From assembly GCA_015068305.1 (NCBI GenBank), contig SVKV01000001.1, positions 95,259 through 159,258 on the forward strand: DNA of 64,000 nt, in the 5' to 3' direction. Source of the stretch: Oscillospiraceae bacterium. GTDB taxonomy: Bacteria; Bacillota; Clostridia; Oscillospirales; Oscillospiraceae. The notes beneath the pieces were generated by a model that was not told where the DNA came from, ran no database searches, and was given only the letters and a program-made list of their open reading frames with translations. Both the position numbers and the translations under genes were made by a program. Positions 50,889 to 59,857 of this stretch are shown piece after piece (position 1 is the first letter of the stretch; each line of letters begins with the position of its first letter).

Positions 50889-52289
50889 TTACTCAGTTAC
50901 CTCAACCAGCTCCGGATGAGCGGCATACATCTTCTTTTTCCATTTGCCGAGGGAATAGACAATGATGGACATCACCATGCCCAGAACCCAGGAGATCATC
51001 AGGGAACCGAAGAGTGCCACGGGGTTGCCGTGGGGGAATTCGGGACTTCTGGTCAGATAGGCCAGCAGGTATGCAATGGGAACCCGGATGATGATGGTGG
51101 AGATGATGGAAATCCACATGGGGCTCACCGTATCGCCGGCACCGCGCATCACGCCGCCCAGCACCTGGGTCACGGAAATGCAGATATAGCCCACGGCCAT
51201 GATCCGGATCATCCGGGTGGCCAGATCGATGAGGGCCTCGGTATCGGTAAAGAAGTGGAAGAGCACGGGACTGAAGAACAGCAGGATGATCGTGATGACG
51301 GTGGCAAAGGAGAATGCCAGCGCGCCGCCCTGCTTCACGCCCTGGTGGACCCGGTCAAATTTGCCGGCACCCACATTCTGGCCGGTGTAAACGGACATGG
51401 CCTGGCCGAAGGTGAAGTTGGGCATCATGGCGAAGCCGTCGACCCGCATGATGATCACGTTGCAGGCGATGACCGTTTCGCCCATGGCGTTGGTCAGATT
51501 CAGCACCACCATGCCGGCGGTGGCCATGATGGCCTGAGTGATGCCGGAGGGAATGCCGATTTTCAGAATCCGGCCAGCCATGGCTGGGATCAGACGCATG
51601 GTCTTGAAGGAGAGATCAAAGATGTCGCTCATCCGGGACAGCTTGATATAGCAGAATACGGCGGAGATGGCCTGGGCAATGACCGTAGCCAGGGCAACGC
51701 CTGCAACACCCATGTTCCGAACGAACCACAGGTCCAGCACCACATTCAGCGCGGCGGCCAGCAGCAAAAAACCCAGGGCGGAAACGGAGTCGCCCAGACC
51801 CCGGAGCACACCGGAGAGCATATTATAGAAGAAGAAACCGATGATGCCCAGGAAATAGATATTTAAGTACTCTGCGCACCAGCCGATGATGGAGTCGGGG
51901 GTGCCCAGAAGGGTAAGCAGGGGCATAGTCACCAGCGGACCTACGATCATGATGACGATGGTTGCGATGAAGCTGAGGGCGATGCAGTTGCCGATGGCTT
52001 TGGTCAGTCCCTCCCGGTCCCGGGCGCCGAAGCTCTGGGAGACCACGATGCCGGCACCGGTGGCGATGCCCACGAAGAGGGCCAGCAGCAGATTCAGAAT
52101 GGGGCTGGCGCTGCCCACGGCAGCCAGGGCATTATCGCCGACGAATTTGCCGACGATGACGGAGTCGGCGGTGTTATACAGCTGCTGCGCCAGGTTGCCC
52201 AGGAGCATGGGGATGGAGAATTCCATGATCCGGGCGGCGGGGCTTCCAAGGGTCATATCCTTTGCGGAAAAGAGACTTTTCAGACTCAC
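50889..52289 (-). CDS. MATE-family efflux transporter
   Basis: The 466-residue protein has 12 hydrophobic segments and the MATE pattern MEFSIPMLLGNLAQQLYNTADSVIVGKFVGDN. It differs from the MATE protein of the mobile element and belongs to the core chromosome. The start is a GTG at 52289 behind AAAGGAGATCGATACT. Substrate unknown. A MITE-like element begins 27 bases upstream of the start codon, so it may carry or displace this gene's promoter. Confidence 0.92.
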   Translation of the reverse strand: MSLKSLFSAKDMTLGSPAARIMEFSIPMLLGNLAQQLYNTADSVIVGKFVGDNALAAVGSASPILNLLLALFVGIATGAGIVVSQSFGARDREGLTKAIGNCIALSFIATIVIMIVGPLVTMPLLTLLGTPDSIIGWCAEYLNIYFLGIIGFFFYNMLSGVLRGLGDSVSALGFLLLAAALNVVLDLWFVRNMGVAGVALATVIAQAISAVFCYIKLSRMSDIFDLSFKTMRLIPAMAGRILKIGIPSGITQAIMATAGMVVLNLTNAMGETVIACNVIIMRVDGFAMMPNFTFGQAMSVYTGQNVGAGKFDRVHQGVKQGGALAFSFATVITIILLFFSPVLFHFFTDTEALIDLATRMIRIMAVGYICISVTQVLGGVMRGAGDTVSPMWISIISTIIIRVPIAYLLAYLTRSPEFPHGNPVALFGSLMISWVLGMVMSIIVYSLGKWKKKMYAAHPELVEVTE

Positions 52290-52315
52290 AGTATCGATCT
52301 CCTTTTCTTTCTCTT

Positions 52316-52524
52316 TGTCAAATTGGAGTTTGTCTTACAGATTAGCGACGCACCGATGAAGGCCCCCTCTGACGAGGGGGCTGTCAGCGAAGCTGACTGG
52401 GGGAGAGAAAAATGAGGATTTGCAATATGTTTCTCTCCCTCCGGCCCTGCGGGCCACCTCCCTCGTCAGAGGGAGGCAGGGCGCTCCCGCGCCAGTGCGC
52501 AGAGCGATAAACTGAAATTTGACA
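52316..52524. repeat. MITE-like element, best-preserved ends
   Basis: TGTCAAATTGGAGTTTGTC (52316-52334) and the reverse complement TGTCAAATTTCAGTTTATC (52524-52506) pair in 16 of 19 positions. Inside are GC-rich inverted blocks (CCCCCTCTGACGAGGGGG, CTGTCAGCGAAGCTGACTGG, CTCCCTCGTCAGAGGGAG). It occupies most of the gap between the MATE gene and the thrB terminator. No coding frame. Confidence 0.7.
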
Positions 52525-52572
52525 TTATACCAACACAATTATAGCACGAAATGGTTGCTTCTGCAACAAAAA

Positions 52573-52599
52573 ACCGCACAGAGGAGGCCCCTGTGCGGT
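52573..52599 (-). terminator. Terminator of thrB
   Basis: ACCGCACAG (52573-52581) pairs with CTGTGCGGT (52591-52599); on the minus strand a T run follows. Confidence 0.85.
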
Positions 52600-52605
52600 A
52601 TGTTT

Positions 52606-53496
52606 TTATTCTGCGAAGATCACATGAGCACCCTCAAATTCCACGTGCAGCGGCAGCATCTGCCAGTTGGCAGTGGTGATGGAGTCCAGCTTTTTGGCAA
52701 GCTTTTCCTCCAGCTTGGGATCCTGGGTGATGCACAGCAGGGTGGGGCCGGCGCCGGACAGACAGAAGGCAGCGCCGGTGGTCCGGACCAGGCTTTCGAT
52801 GGCTTCGTAGTCCGGGATCAGCTTCTTGCGGTAGTTCTGGTGAAGCTTATCCTGCATGGCGTTGCGCAGCAGCTTCTCGTCGCCCAGCTCCAGGGCTTTC
52901 AGCACCAGCGCGCCGTGGGAGATGTTGTAGATGGCATCGGCCCGGCTGACCTGCTCCGGAAGCACCGCCCGGGCCTTGGTGGTGGGCAGGTTGAAGTCCG
53001 GGATCAGGGCCAGGAATTCCCAGTCCGGGTGGAGGGGGAAGCTGACGCATACAGGCAGGCCGCTGTCCACCATGGAGGCAGTCAGACCGCCCAGGAAGGC
53101 GGGAGCCAGGTTGTCCGGGTGGCCTTCCATGGCATTGGTGATGTTTAAGAGGCCCTGGGTGGAGAGCTTGTTGCCCCGAAGGACATTGGCACCCATGGCG
53201 CCGGCCACCAGCAGCGCGGCGGAGGAGCCCAGGCCCCGGCAGACGGGGATATGGGCATCGATGTGGATTTTCACACCCCGCAGCTCCTCGCTCATGGTGG
53301 CAAGGGCGGCGCAGTAGGACGTGTAGGCCAGATTGTCGGGGCCCGTAAATTCTTCCGGGCAGCCGGTGATTTCCAGACCGGCTTCGGTTTCTTCAAAGGT
53401 AACGTCGGTATAAAGACTCAGGGCGCAGCCGAAGGCATCGAAGCCCGGGCCCAGGTTGGCCGTGGTGGCCGGCACCCGAATGGTAACTCTTTTCAT
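52606..53496 (-). CDS. thrB: Homoserine kinase
   Basis: ThrB phosphorylates homoserine for threonine synthesis. The 296 residues are a GHMP kinase with VPATTANLGPGFDAFG at the start, the ATP loop PVCRGLGSSAALL (84-96), and the C-terminal GAAFCLSGAGPTLL motif. It lies 36 bases downstream of thrC on the same strand, and the pair faces away from hom. A terminator follows. Confidence 0.97.
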   Translation of the reverse strand: MKRVTIRVPATTANLGPGFDAFGCALSLYTDVTFEETEAGLEITGCPEEFTGPDNLAYTSYCAALATMSEELRGVKIHIDAHIPVCRGLGSSAALLVAGAMGANVLRGNKLSTQGLLNITNAMEGHPDNLAPAFLGGLTASMVDSGLPVCVSFPLHPDWEFLALIPDFNLPTTKARAVLPEQVSRADAIYNISHGALVLKALELGDEKLLRNAMQDKLHQNYRKKLIPDYEAIESLVRTTGAAFCLSGAGPTLLCITQDPKLEEKLAKKLDSITTANWQMLPLHVEFEGAHVIFAE

Positions 53497-53532
53497 GTTC
53501 TCTCTCCAAAATAAATAGTGTGCGATGCTTGC

Positions 53533-54981
53533 TTACAGCCCCAGCACAAACTCCAGCATTTCTTCCTTATCAATCACGCCGGTATGGCGCTCCTCCTTGC
53601 CCCGGAGGGTGGCCAGATTCTTCGGGATGGGCACACCGGTGATTTCGGAAAGACGCTCCATCTGGTCGAATTCGTCGCCGGATTCATCGCCGCCGATGGC
53701 AGACAGGACGGCAGCCGGGAATTTGTAGGGGGAGGCGGTGGACAGCACCACCATGGGCCGGTGGTCATTCATTTGGTTTACATAATCTTCTGCAACAGCC
53801 CAGCCGCAGGCGGTGTGGGGATCGCAGAGATAGTGGTGCTCAGCCCAGATCTTGCCGATGGTCTCCGCGGCCCGGGCATCGTCGCAGCAGCCGGCCCAGA
53901 ATTCCTTGCCGATGGCAACCTTCAGCCGGTCGGGGACGGTGTAGCAGCCGTTCTGATTCAGATCCTTCATCAGCGCATCCACCAGCTCACAGTCACAGCC
54001 GGACAGCAGGTACAGCAGCCGCTCCAGATTGGAGGACACCAGAATATCCATGGAGGGGGAGGTGGTTTTCAGAAGGGGACGGCGCTTGTCATAAGTACCG
54101 GTGCGGATAAAATCGGTAAGCACATTGTTGGCATTGGAGGCGCAGATCAGCATGCCCACGGGAAGCCCCAGCTGTTTTGCCAGGTATCCGGCCAGAATGT
54201 CGCCGAAATTGCCGGTGGGAACACAGAAGTTCACTTCGTCCCCCAGATAGATCTTGCCCGCGTCCAGCAGATCCTTGTAGGCCTTGAAATAGTACATCAC
54301 CTGGGGTGCAAGGCGGCCGATGTTGATGGAGTTGGCGGAAGACAGCCGGAAGGGCAGTTCCTTGCCCTGGCAGGCAGCGAAAATGTTCTTCACACCGGTC
54401 TGGGCGTCGTCAAAATTGCCCCGGACGGCGCTGACGGTGACGTTTTCGCCTTCCTGGGTCACCATCTGGGCCCGCTGGACCTTGGACACACCGCCGTCGG
54501 GATAGAAGACCGTGATCCGGACACCGGGCACATCCCGGAAGCCCGCCAGGGCGGCCTTGCCGGTGTCGCCGGAGGTGGCGGTGAGGATCATGATGTCCTC
54601 CTGCACACCGCAGACCTTCTTGGAAGCGGTCAGCAGCTGAGGCAGCATCCGCAGAGCCACATCCTTAAATGCAGAGGTGGGGCCCCGGAACAGCTCCAGC
54701 ACCGTGAAATTGCCCACGGCGGCGGTGGGGGTCAGATCCTCTGTTTCAAACTGGCCCTCGTAGGCATTGCAGACCAGCTCCTCCATATCGGGAATTTCCG
54801 GCAGCAGGGTAGCCAGAATGGCAGCGGACATCCCCATGCTGCTGCGCTTCAGCGTGGCGTGCCAGTTGAGGGTGGGAATATATTCGGGCATATACAGGCC
54901 GCCGTCGGGAGCCAGGCCCTCCAGGACGGCCCGGGCGCTGTCCACCAGGCCGCCGCTGTGTCTTGTAGAGTGATAATTCAT
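53533..54981 (-). CDS. thrC: Threonine synthase
   Basis: ThrC converts O-phosphohomoserine to threonine with PLP. The 482 residues match the longer bacterial/fungal-type enzyme: N-terminal STRHSGGLVDSARAVLEGLAPDGGLY, PLP lysine K106 in PTSAFKDVAL, and the phosphate-binding TATSGDTGKAALAGF. The start at 54981 follows GAAGGAGGCACGTT; the open frame continues upstream without sites. It is transcribed divergently from hom and upstream of thrB. Confidence 0.97.
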   Translation of the reverse strand: MNYHSTRHSGGLVDSARAVLEGLAPDGGLYMPEYIPTLNWHATLKRSSMGMSAAILATLLPEIPDMEELVCNAYEGQFETEDLTPTAAVGNFTVLELFRGPTSAFKDVALRMLPQLLTASKKVCGVQEDIMILTATSGDTGKAALAGFRDVPGVRITVFYPDGGVSKVQRAQMVTQEGENVTVSAVRGNFDDAQTGVKNIFAACQGKELPFRLSSANSINIGRLAPQVMYYFKAYKDLLDAGKIYLGDEVNFCVPTGNFGDILAGYLAKQLGLPVGMLICASNANNVLTDFIRTGTYDKRRPLLKTTSPSMDILVSSNLERLLYLLSGCDCELVDALMKDLNQNGCYTVPDRLKVAIGKEFWAGCCDDARAAETIGKIWAEHHYLCDPHTACGWAVAEDYVNQMNDHRPMVVLSTASPYKFPAAVLSAIGGDESGDEFDQMERLSEITGVPIPKNLATLRGKEERHTGVIDKEEMLEFVLGL

Positions 54982-55069
54982 AACGTGCCTCCTTCGGTAT
55001 TGCCGCGGATTGTTTGCTAAATGCACAAATTTCGGCAAAAATACCGGGAATCCTTGTTTTTTTGGGTGA

Positions 55070-55098
55070 TTGCATTTTGATAAGCTATATGATATACT
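55070..55098 (+). promoter_or_regulatory. Promoter of hom
   Basis: TTGCAT (55070-55075) and TATACT (55093-55098) are spaced by 17 bp, 82 bases upstream of the hom start codon. No T-box or threonine leader is apparent to me. Confidence 0.6.
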
Positions 55099-55180
55099 GT
55101 TTTCGGTAAAAAAGCAAGTGTTTTTGACGCAGGTACGTTTGTTTTCGTCCTGCGTGACAGATAAATGGGAGGATTTCGGG

Positions 55181-56287
55181 ATGAGAATCGGACTGTTGGG
55201 CTTCGGCGTGGTTGGCCGGGGTGTATATGAGATCACCGCAAGCCGGGAGGATATGCAGGTGGTGCGGGTGGTATGTCTGGAAGACGTGACCCTGCCCGAT
55301 GCGGAAGTGACCCGGGATTTTCAGACCGTCCTGAAGGATGAATCCATTGATACCGTGGTGGAAGCCATGGGCGGACTGCATCCTGCCTATGAGTTTGTCC
55401 GTTCCTGCATCGAGGCAGGCAAGAACGTTGTCACCTCCAACAAGGCTCTGATGGCCACCTTTTATGATGAACTGCTGCCTCTGGCAGAGCAGAAGGGCGT
55501 GAGCCTGCGCTGCACCGCTGCGGTGGGCGGCGGCATCGGCTGGCTTTCTGAGCTGGAGCGGGTCCGCCGGGTGGAGAAAGTCAATTTCGTCGGCGGCATT
55601 ATGAACGGCACCTGCAACTATATTCTCGACTCCATGACCCGGCTGGGTCTTGACTACGGCGAGGCGCTGAAGCAGGCCCAGCAGTTGGGCTATGCCGAGG
55701 CCAACCCCTCCACCGATGTGGACGGCATCGACACCTGGCACAAGCTGATCCTGTCTTCCAACATCGCCTTCGGCGTCAGCCTGGACCGGGAGAGCGTTCC
55801 CGCCGCCGGCATCGGATCCATCGCAGCGGAGGATATCGCCAACTTTAAGGCCCATGGCTATGTCTGCAAACTGATGTCCACCGGCAAAAACGGCGGCGAC
55901 AGGTGCGCCGCCTACGTGCAGCCCACCCTGGTGCCCACCACTGCCCTGGAGGCAGCGGTGCCCACCAACTACAACCTCATCACCCTGGACGGCGATGTTT
56001 CCGGCCGCCAGAGCTTCTACGGCCAGGGCGCAGGCCGGTATCCCACCGCATACAATGTGGTGCAGGACTGCGTCAGCATCCTGGGTGGCCGCAGCTTCTA
56101 CTGCCCCTACGGAAAGAAAGTTCCCGTGGACAATTCCGAAAAGCTCCGTTACTATGTCCGGGGCGGCTGGGACGGCGAAGCAGCAGAAACCTGGGGCAAA
56201 GCCGTGATCACGGAGCCTGTTGCGGTTTCCGAAATGCACGAGTGGCTAAAAAAGCACCCCGGTGCCTTTATCGCCGCCGTCATCTGA
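55181..56287 (+). CDS. hom: Homoserine dehydrogenase, short form without ACT domain
   Basis: Hom reduces aspartate semialdehyde to homoserine. The 368 residues cover the NAD(P) loop GLLGFGVVGRGVYE, the catalytic core with NPSTDVDGIDTWHKLIL (active lysine) and the dimerisation part. The C-terminal ACT domain that gives threonine feedback in Bacillus-type enzymes is missing. The start follows GGGAGGATTTCGGG. It leads the hom-lysC-asd group, with 63 bases to lysC. Confidence 0.95.
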   Translation: MRIGLLGFGVVGRGVYEITASREDMQVVRVVCLEDVTLPDAEVTRDFQTVLKDESIDTVVEAMGGLHPAYEFVRSCIEAGKNVVTSNKALMATFYDELLPLAEQKGVSLRCTAAVGGGIGWLSELERVRRVEKVNFVGGIMNGTCNYILDSMTRLGLDYGEALKQAQQLGYAEANPSTDVDGIDTWHKLILSSNIAFGVSLDRESVPAAGIGSIAAEDIANFKAHGYVCKLMSTGKNGGDRCAAYVQPTLVPTTALEAAVPTNYNLITLDGDVSGRQSFYGQGAGRYPTAYNVVQDCVSILGGRSFYCPYGKKVPVDNSEKLRYYVRGGWDGEAAETWGKAVITEPVAVSEMHEWLKKHPGAFIAAVI

Positions 56288-56350
56288 TTCCGGCGAATAC
56301 CTTTTACGAAATGTCTGCGGCGATAAGCCGCAAGAAAAGAGGAACCAATC

Positions 56351-57664
56351 TTGATCGTTACAAAATTCGGCGGCTCTTCCATGGCCGATGCGGGCCAGTA
56401 CCGCAAGATCCGCGATATCATCCTGTCCAATCCCGACCGCAAGGTGGTGGTGGTTTCCGCCGCCGGCAAGCGGTTCAAAAATGACCACAAAATCACCGAC
56501 CTTCTGTACCTGTGCTTTGCCCATGCCCAGTACGGCGTGGACTGCTCCGGTATTTTTGAGATGATCCGTTCCCGGTACCAGGAGATCCGGGAGGAGCTGA
56601 ACATCGATCTGGATCTGGATGCAGAATTCGAAGCGCTGAAAAAGCGCATCGATTCCAAGTCCGTATCCCAGGATGAGCTGGTCAGCCGGGGCGAATATTT
56701 CTCCGCCAAGCTGATGGCTGGCTTCCTGGGCTTCGACTTCATCGATTCGGCTGACTGGGTCCGGTTCAATTTCGACGGCTCCGTGGACCAGGAAAAGACC
56801 TATGCGGCGCTGAAGGACCTCTACCGGGGCAACGGTGCCGTGATCCCCGGCTTCTACGGCCTGATGCCCGACGGTCACATCAAGACCTTCTCCCGGGGCG
56901 GCAGTGACATCACCGGCTCCCTGGCTGCCGCAGCCCTGGATGCCTCCGTCTACGAAAACTGGACCGATGTTTCCGGCATTCTGATGGCGGATCCCCGGAT
57001 CGTGGAGGATCCCCAGGCCATCCCCGAGGTTACTTACGACGAATTGCGGGAACTGAGCTACTCCGGTGCCCAGGTGCTCCATGAGGGCTCCATTTTCCCG
57101 GTCCGCGAGAAGAATATCCCGCTGAACATCCGCAATACCAACGCGCCCGATGAGCCCGGCACCATGATCCAGGAGCACTTCGACGGGGATCATGATCCCA
57201 ACCGCTTCATCACCGGCATCACCGGCAAGAAGGATTTCACCATCATTTCCTTAAGCAAGCGGGGCATGAGCAACCAGGTGGGCGTTCTGCGGAAGGTGCT
57301 GACCGTTCTGGAGCGCCACGGCATTTCCGTTGACTATGTGCCCAACGGCATCGACAATGTGTCCGTTGTCATGCCCACCGATGCCCTGGCCCCCCATCTG
57401 TACGCCGTCCTCAGCGAGATCAAGAAGGATGTGGAGCCCGATACCCTGGATGTCCACGATCAGATCGCCGTGGTCGCTGCCGTCGGCCGGAAGATGGCCT
57501 ACCGGCCCGGTATTTCCGGTAAGATCTTCGCTGCCCTCGGTGAAGAGAACGTCAACATCCGCATGATCAACCAGGGACCCGACGAACTGAACATCATCTT
57601 CGGTGTTGACAACCAGGACTTTGAGAAGGCTATCCGTGTGCTGTATAATAGCTTCGTAAAATAA
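56351..57664 (+). CDS. lysC: Aspartate kinase
   Basis: The enzyme phosphorylates aspartate, first step to lysine, threonine and methionine. The 437 residues start at TTG 56351 behind GAGGAACCAATC and show KFGGSSMADAGQYRK, the SRGEYFSAKLMA and GFYG…TFSRGGSDITG kinase motifs, and two C-terminal ACT domains (about 305-437) that would bind lysine or threonine. As hom lacks an ACT domain, feedback on this branch probably acts here. The gap to asd holds a palindromic repeat. Confidence 0.96.
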   Translation: MIVTKFGGSSMADAGQYRKIRDIILSNPDRKVVVVSAAGKRFKNDHKITDLLYLCFAHAQYGVDCSGIFEMIRSRYQEIREELNIDLDLDAEFEALKKRIDSKSVSQDELVSRGEYFSAKLMAGFLGFDFIDSADWVRFNFDGSVDQEKTYAALKDLYRGNGAVIPGFYGLMPDGHIKTFSRGGSDITGSLAAAALDASVYENWTDVSGILMADPRIVEDPQAIPEVTYDELRELSYSGAQVLHEGSIFPVREKNIPLNIRNTNAPDEPGTMIQEHFDGDHDPNRFITGITGKKDFTIISLSKRGMSNQVGVLRKVLTVLERHGISVDYVPNGIDNVSVVMPTDALAPHLYAVLSEIKKDVEPDTLDVHDQIAVVAAVGRKMAYRPGISGKIFAALGEENVNIRMINQGPDELNIIFGVDNQDFEKAIRVLYNSFVK

Positions 57665-57736
57665 ATGCAAAATTCAAAATGCTGAATGCAGAATGTGTCA
57701 CATCATTTTGCATTTTGCATTCTGCATTCTGCATTA
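57663..57736. repeat. A/T-rich palindromic repeat between lysC and asd
   Basis: Blocks such as AATGCAGAATG (57684-57695) face CATTCTGCATT (57718-57736) and form a hairpin. The same sequence type fills the inside of the MITE-like element at 50661-50842, so it is a mobile or spreading unit. Confidence 0.6.
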
Positions 57737-57758
57737 CCTGAATGTGGAGGTAATGACT

Positions 57759-58760
57759 ATGAAATTGTATACTGTCGCCATCCTGGGTGCCACCGGTGCC
57801 GTGGGACAGGAAATGATCAAGATTCTGGAGGAGCGGAATTTCCCTGTGGGAAAGCTGATCCCCCTGGCTTCCGCCCGTTCCGCCGGCAAAACCCTGACCT
57901 TTAAGGGCGAGGAAATCACCATTTGCGAGGCCTGCGAGTCTGCATTTGAAGGCGTGGACATCGTTCTGGGCGCTGCTGAAAATGACATTGCAAAGAAGTT
58001 CGCTCCCGCAATCGTTGCCGCCGGTGCGGTTTTCGTGGATAATTCCTCCGCATTCCGCCTCCGGGAGGATGTGCCCCTGGTGGTTCCCGAGGTAAATCCC
58101 GGGGATGTGGCCTGGCACAAGGGTATTATTTCCAATCCCAACTGCTCCACCATCATCACCGTCACCGCCGTTAATGCCCTCAATGCCATCGCCCCCATCC
58201 GCACCATGACCGCCTCCACATACCAGGCTGTTTCCGGTGCCGGTGCCGGCGGTCCCATCGAGCTGATGAACGAGGTGGAGGCTCTGCGCAAGGGCGAAAC
58301 CTATGAGCCTAAGGTGTTTTCCCACCAGATCGCCTACAATCTGATTCCCCAGATCGGCGGCGAGAGCTTTGAAGGCTATACCAGCGAGGAAATGAAGCTT
58401 CAGAACGAGGGCCGGAAGATCATGCATCTGCCGGATCTGAAGGTCACCTGCACCTGTGTCCGGGTGCCCGTGGTCCGCTCCCATTCCATCTCCGCAAGCC
58501 TGCATTTTGACCGCCCCATCTCTGTTGCCGAGGTTCGGGAGGCAATCGCCAAGGCTCCCGGCGTCAAGCTGGTGGACGATCTGAGCAAGAAGATGTATCC
58601 CATGCCCCTGGATACCTCCGACCAGGATATCGTTTTCGTGGGCCGGATCCGTCCCGATCTCACCGACGAGTGCGGCATCTCCCTCTGGTGCTGCGGCGAC
58701 CAGGTCCGCAAGGGCGCTGCCACCAATGCCATCCAGATTGCAGAGCTACTGGTCAAGTAA
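57759..58760 (+). CDS. asd: Aspartate-semialdehyde dehydrogenase
   Basis: Asd reduces aspartyl phosphate to the semialdehyde shared by DapA and Hom. The 333 residues show the NADP loop AILGATGAVGQEM, the nucleophile C129 in SNPNCSTII, and the conserved VPVVRSHSISASLHF near residue 240. The start at 57759 follows GGAGGTAATGACT; the ATG two codons earlier is too close to that site. It ends the hom-lysC-asd group with a strong terminator. Confidence 0.97.
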   Translation: MKLYTVAILGATGAVGQEMIKILEERNFPVGKLIPLASARSAGKTLTFKGEEITICEACESAFEGVDIVLGAAENDIAKKFAPAIVAAGAVFVDNSSAFRLREDVPLVVPEVNPGDVAWHKGIISNPNCSTIITVTAVNALNAIAPIRTMTASTYQAVSGAGAGGPIELMNEVEALRKGETYEPKVFSHQIAYNLIPQIGGESFEGYTSEEMKLQNEGRKIMHLPDLKVTCTCVRVPVVRSHSISASLHFDRPISVAEVREAIAKAPGVKLVDDLSKKMYPMPLDTSDQDIVFVGRIRPDLTDECGISLWCCGDQVRKGAATNAIQIAELLVK

Positions 58761-58770
58761 AGAACAAAGA

Positions 58771-58802
58771 ACACCCGGTGCTTTTGAAGCACCGGGTGTT
58801 TT
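58771..58802 (+). terminator. Terminator of asd
   Basis: A 13-bp perfect stem (58771-58783 with 58787-58799) plus Ts. The surrounding 42 bases recur exactly at 59241-59282. Confidence 0.9.
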
Positions 58803-58846
58803 GCCTGCACCGTTAGTCACACCCGATTCACAACTGCTGAAATAGC

Positions 58847-59232
58847 TTCAAATTACAGTTTATCGATCAGATAAGTTAATTCGCACCTTTCTTGTTTCGG
58901 CAAGAAAGGTGCCCCAAAGAAGCCGACTTAAGGAGGCGCTACGGGCAAATGCGCCCTCCTTAAGAATCCACCCGCCGCATCGCCATCCAGCATTCAAAAA
59001 TGTTCCGATTTTTGAACGCTTGCATTTTACAAACCTGTAGGTTTGCTCCGCAGAGCCCGCTGAAAATCGGGACATTTTCAGTGGGCGGTGGTCAAAAGCG
59101 GCGGGAGTGGGGTCCGGGGCGAGGATGCGATTTGCCCGTAATGCCTCGCCCCGGACGATTTCTTTGGTTACTTTCTTGTTCGGACACAAGAAAGTAACAT
59201 CGGTCCATTGGATCGATAAATTCCAATTTGAC
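58847..59232. repeat. Long MITE-like element (386 bp)
   Basis: The outer 22 bases on each side (58847-58868 and 59211-59232) are inverted repeats with 18 matches, including TTTATCGATC and GATCGATAAA. Inside are hairpins with CTTTCTTG…CAAGAAAG at both flanks (58895-58920, 59170-59196) and GC-rich blocks. It accounts for most of the 530-base gap between asd and the PsiE-like gene. No credible coding frame. Confidence 0.65.
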
Positions 59233-59249
59233 TTTACTACGAACAAAGA

Positions 59250-59281
59250 ACACCCGGTGCTTTTGAAGCACCGGGTGTTTT
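59250..59281 (-). terminator. Terminator of the PsiE-like gene
   Basis: The stem 59250-59262 / 59266-59278 is an exact second copy of the asd terminator and lies nine bases after the PsiE-like stop codon. Confidence 0.85.
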
Positions 59282-59290
59282 GGATGAGGG

Positions 59291-59758
59291 TTATTCGATT
59301 TCGACCATTTCCTCTTTCAGTTCGCTGCGGCGGATCAGATAGCGGCGGATGGCGAACAGGCCGGCAATACAGGCAACGGAAGCCACATTGGCCCAGGGAT
59401 CCTCATGGCTGAGAATGACATGGCGGGTGATAGCCACGGTCAGCACTTCCAGAATGTTGGCCGGGGTGGTATCAATGAGCATTCGCACAAACTCCAGACC
59501 GACCACGATGGTCAGCAGGCTGTGGAGCAGGTGGTCCACTTCCCGGAAATAGCCCTCCTCGGTGAACATTTCATAAATGTCCAGGCCCAGGGCAGCCAGC
59601 AGCGCCACAATGGTGATGATGGCGATAAAACGCTCGATGATATGCAGGACTCTGCGGAACAGGTGATCCACAGTTCGGTCCCGCTTGGTGATCTTATCGA
59701 TGTAAGCCTGAACCTTGGGATCGTCAGAATGGGGGATTTGATTGTGAGAATGGCTCAA
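59291..59758 (-). CDS. PsiE-like phosphate-starvation-inducible membrane protein
   Basis: The 155-residue protein has four hydrophobic segments in the PsiE pattern (FIAIITIVALLAALGLDIYE, LHSLLTIVVGLEFVRMLID, ANILEVLTVAITRHVIL, VASVACIAGLFAIRRYL). The function of PsiE proteins is unknown. I start at a TTG at 59758 because GAGGAGG lies just upstream (spacing about seven); the frame continues to 59839 but without a site. Confidence 0.8.
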   Translation of the reverse strand: MSHSHNQIPHSDDPKVQAYIDKITKRDRTVDHLFRRVLHIIERFIAIITIVALLAALGLDIYEMFTEEGYFREVDHLLHSLLTIVVGLEFVRMLIDTTPANILEVLTVAITRHVILSHEDPWANVASVACIAGLFAIRRYLIRRSELKEEMVEIE

Positions 59759-59857
59759 GGGGATTCCTCCTCTTATGTGTGATGGAAATATTGTACACGA
59801 AAAGAGGGAAAAATGGAAGAGTTTTCTTTCAAAATCCACAAAAAAGAGGACGAATGC

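Noticed and set aside
43897..59232. CRISPR array among the intergenic repeats
   Set aside because: The repeats are inverted pairs or dispersed copies; there are no regularly spaced direct repeats with unique spacers and no cas genes.
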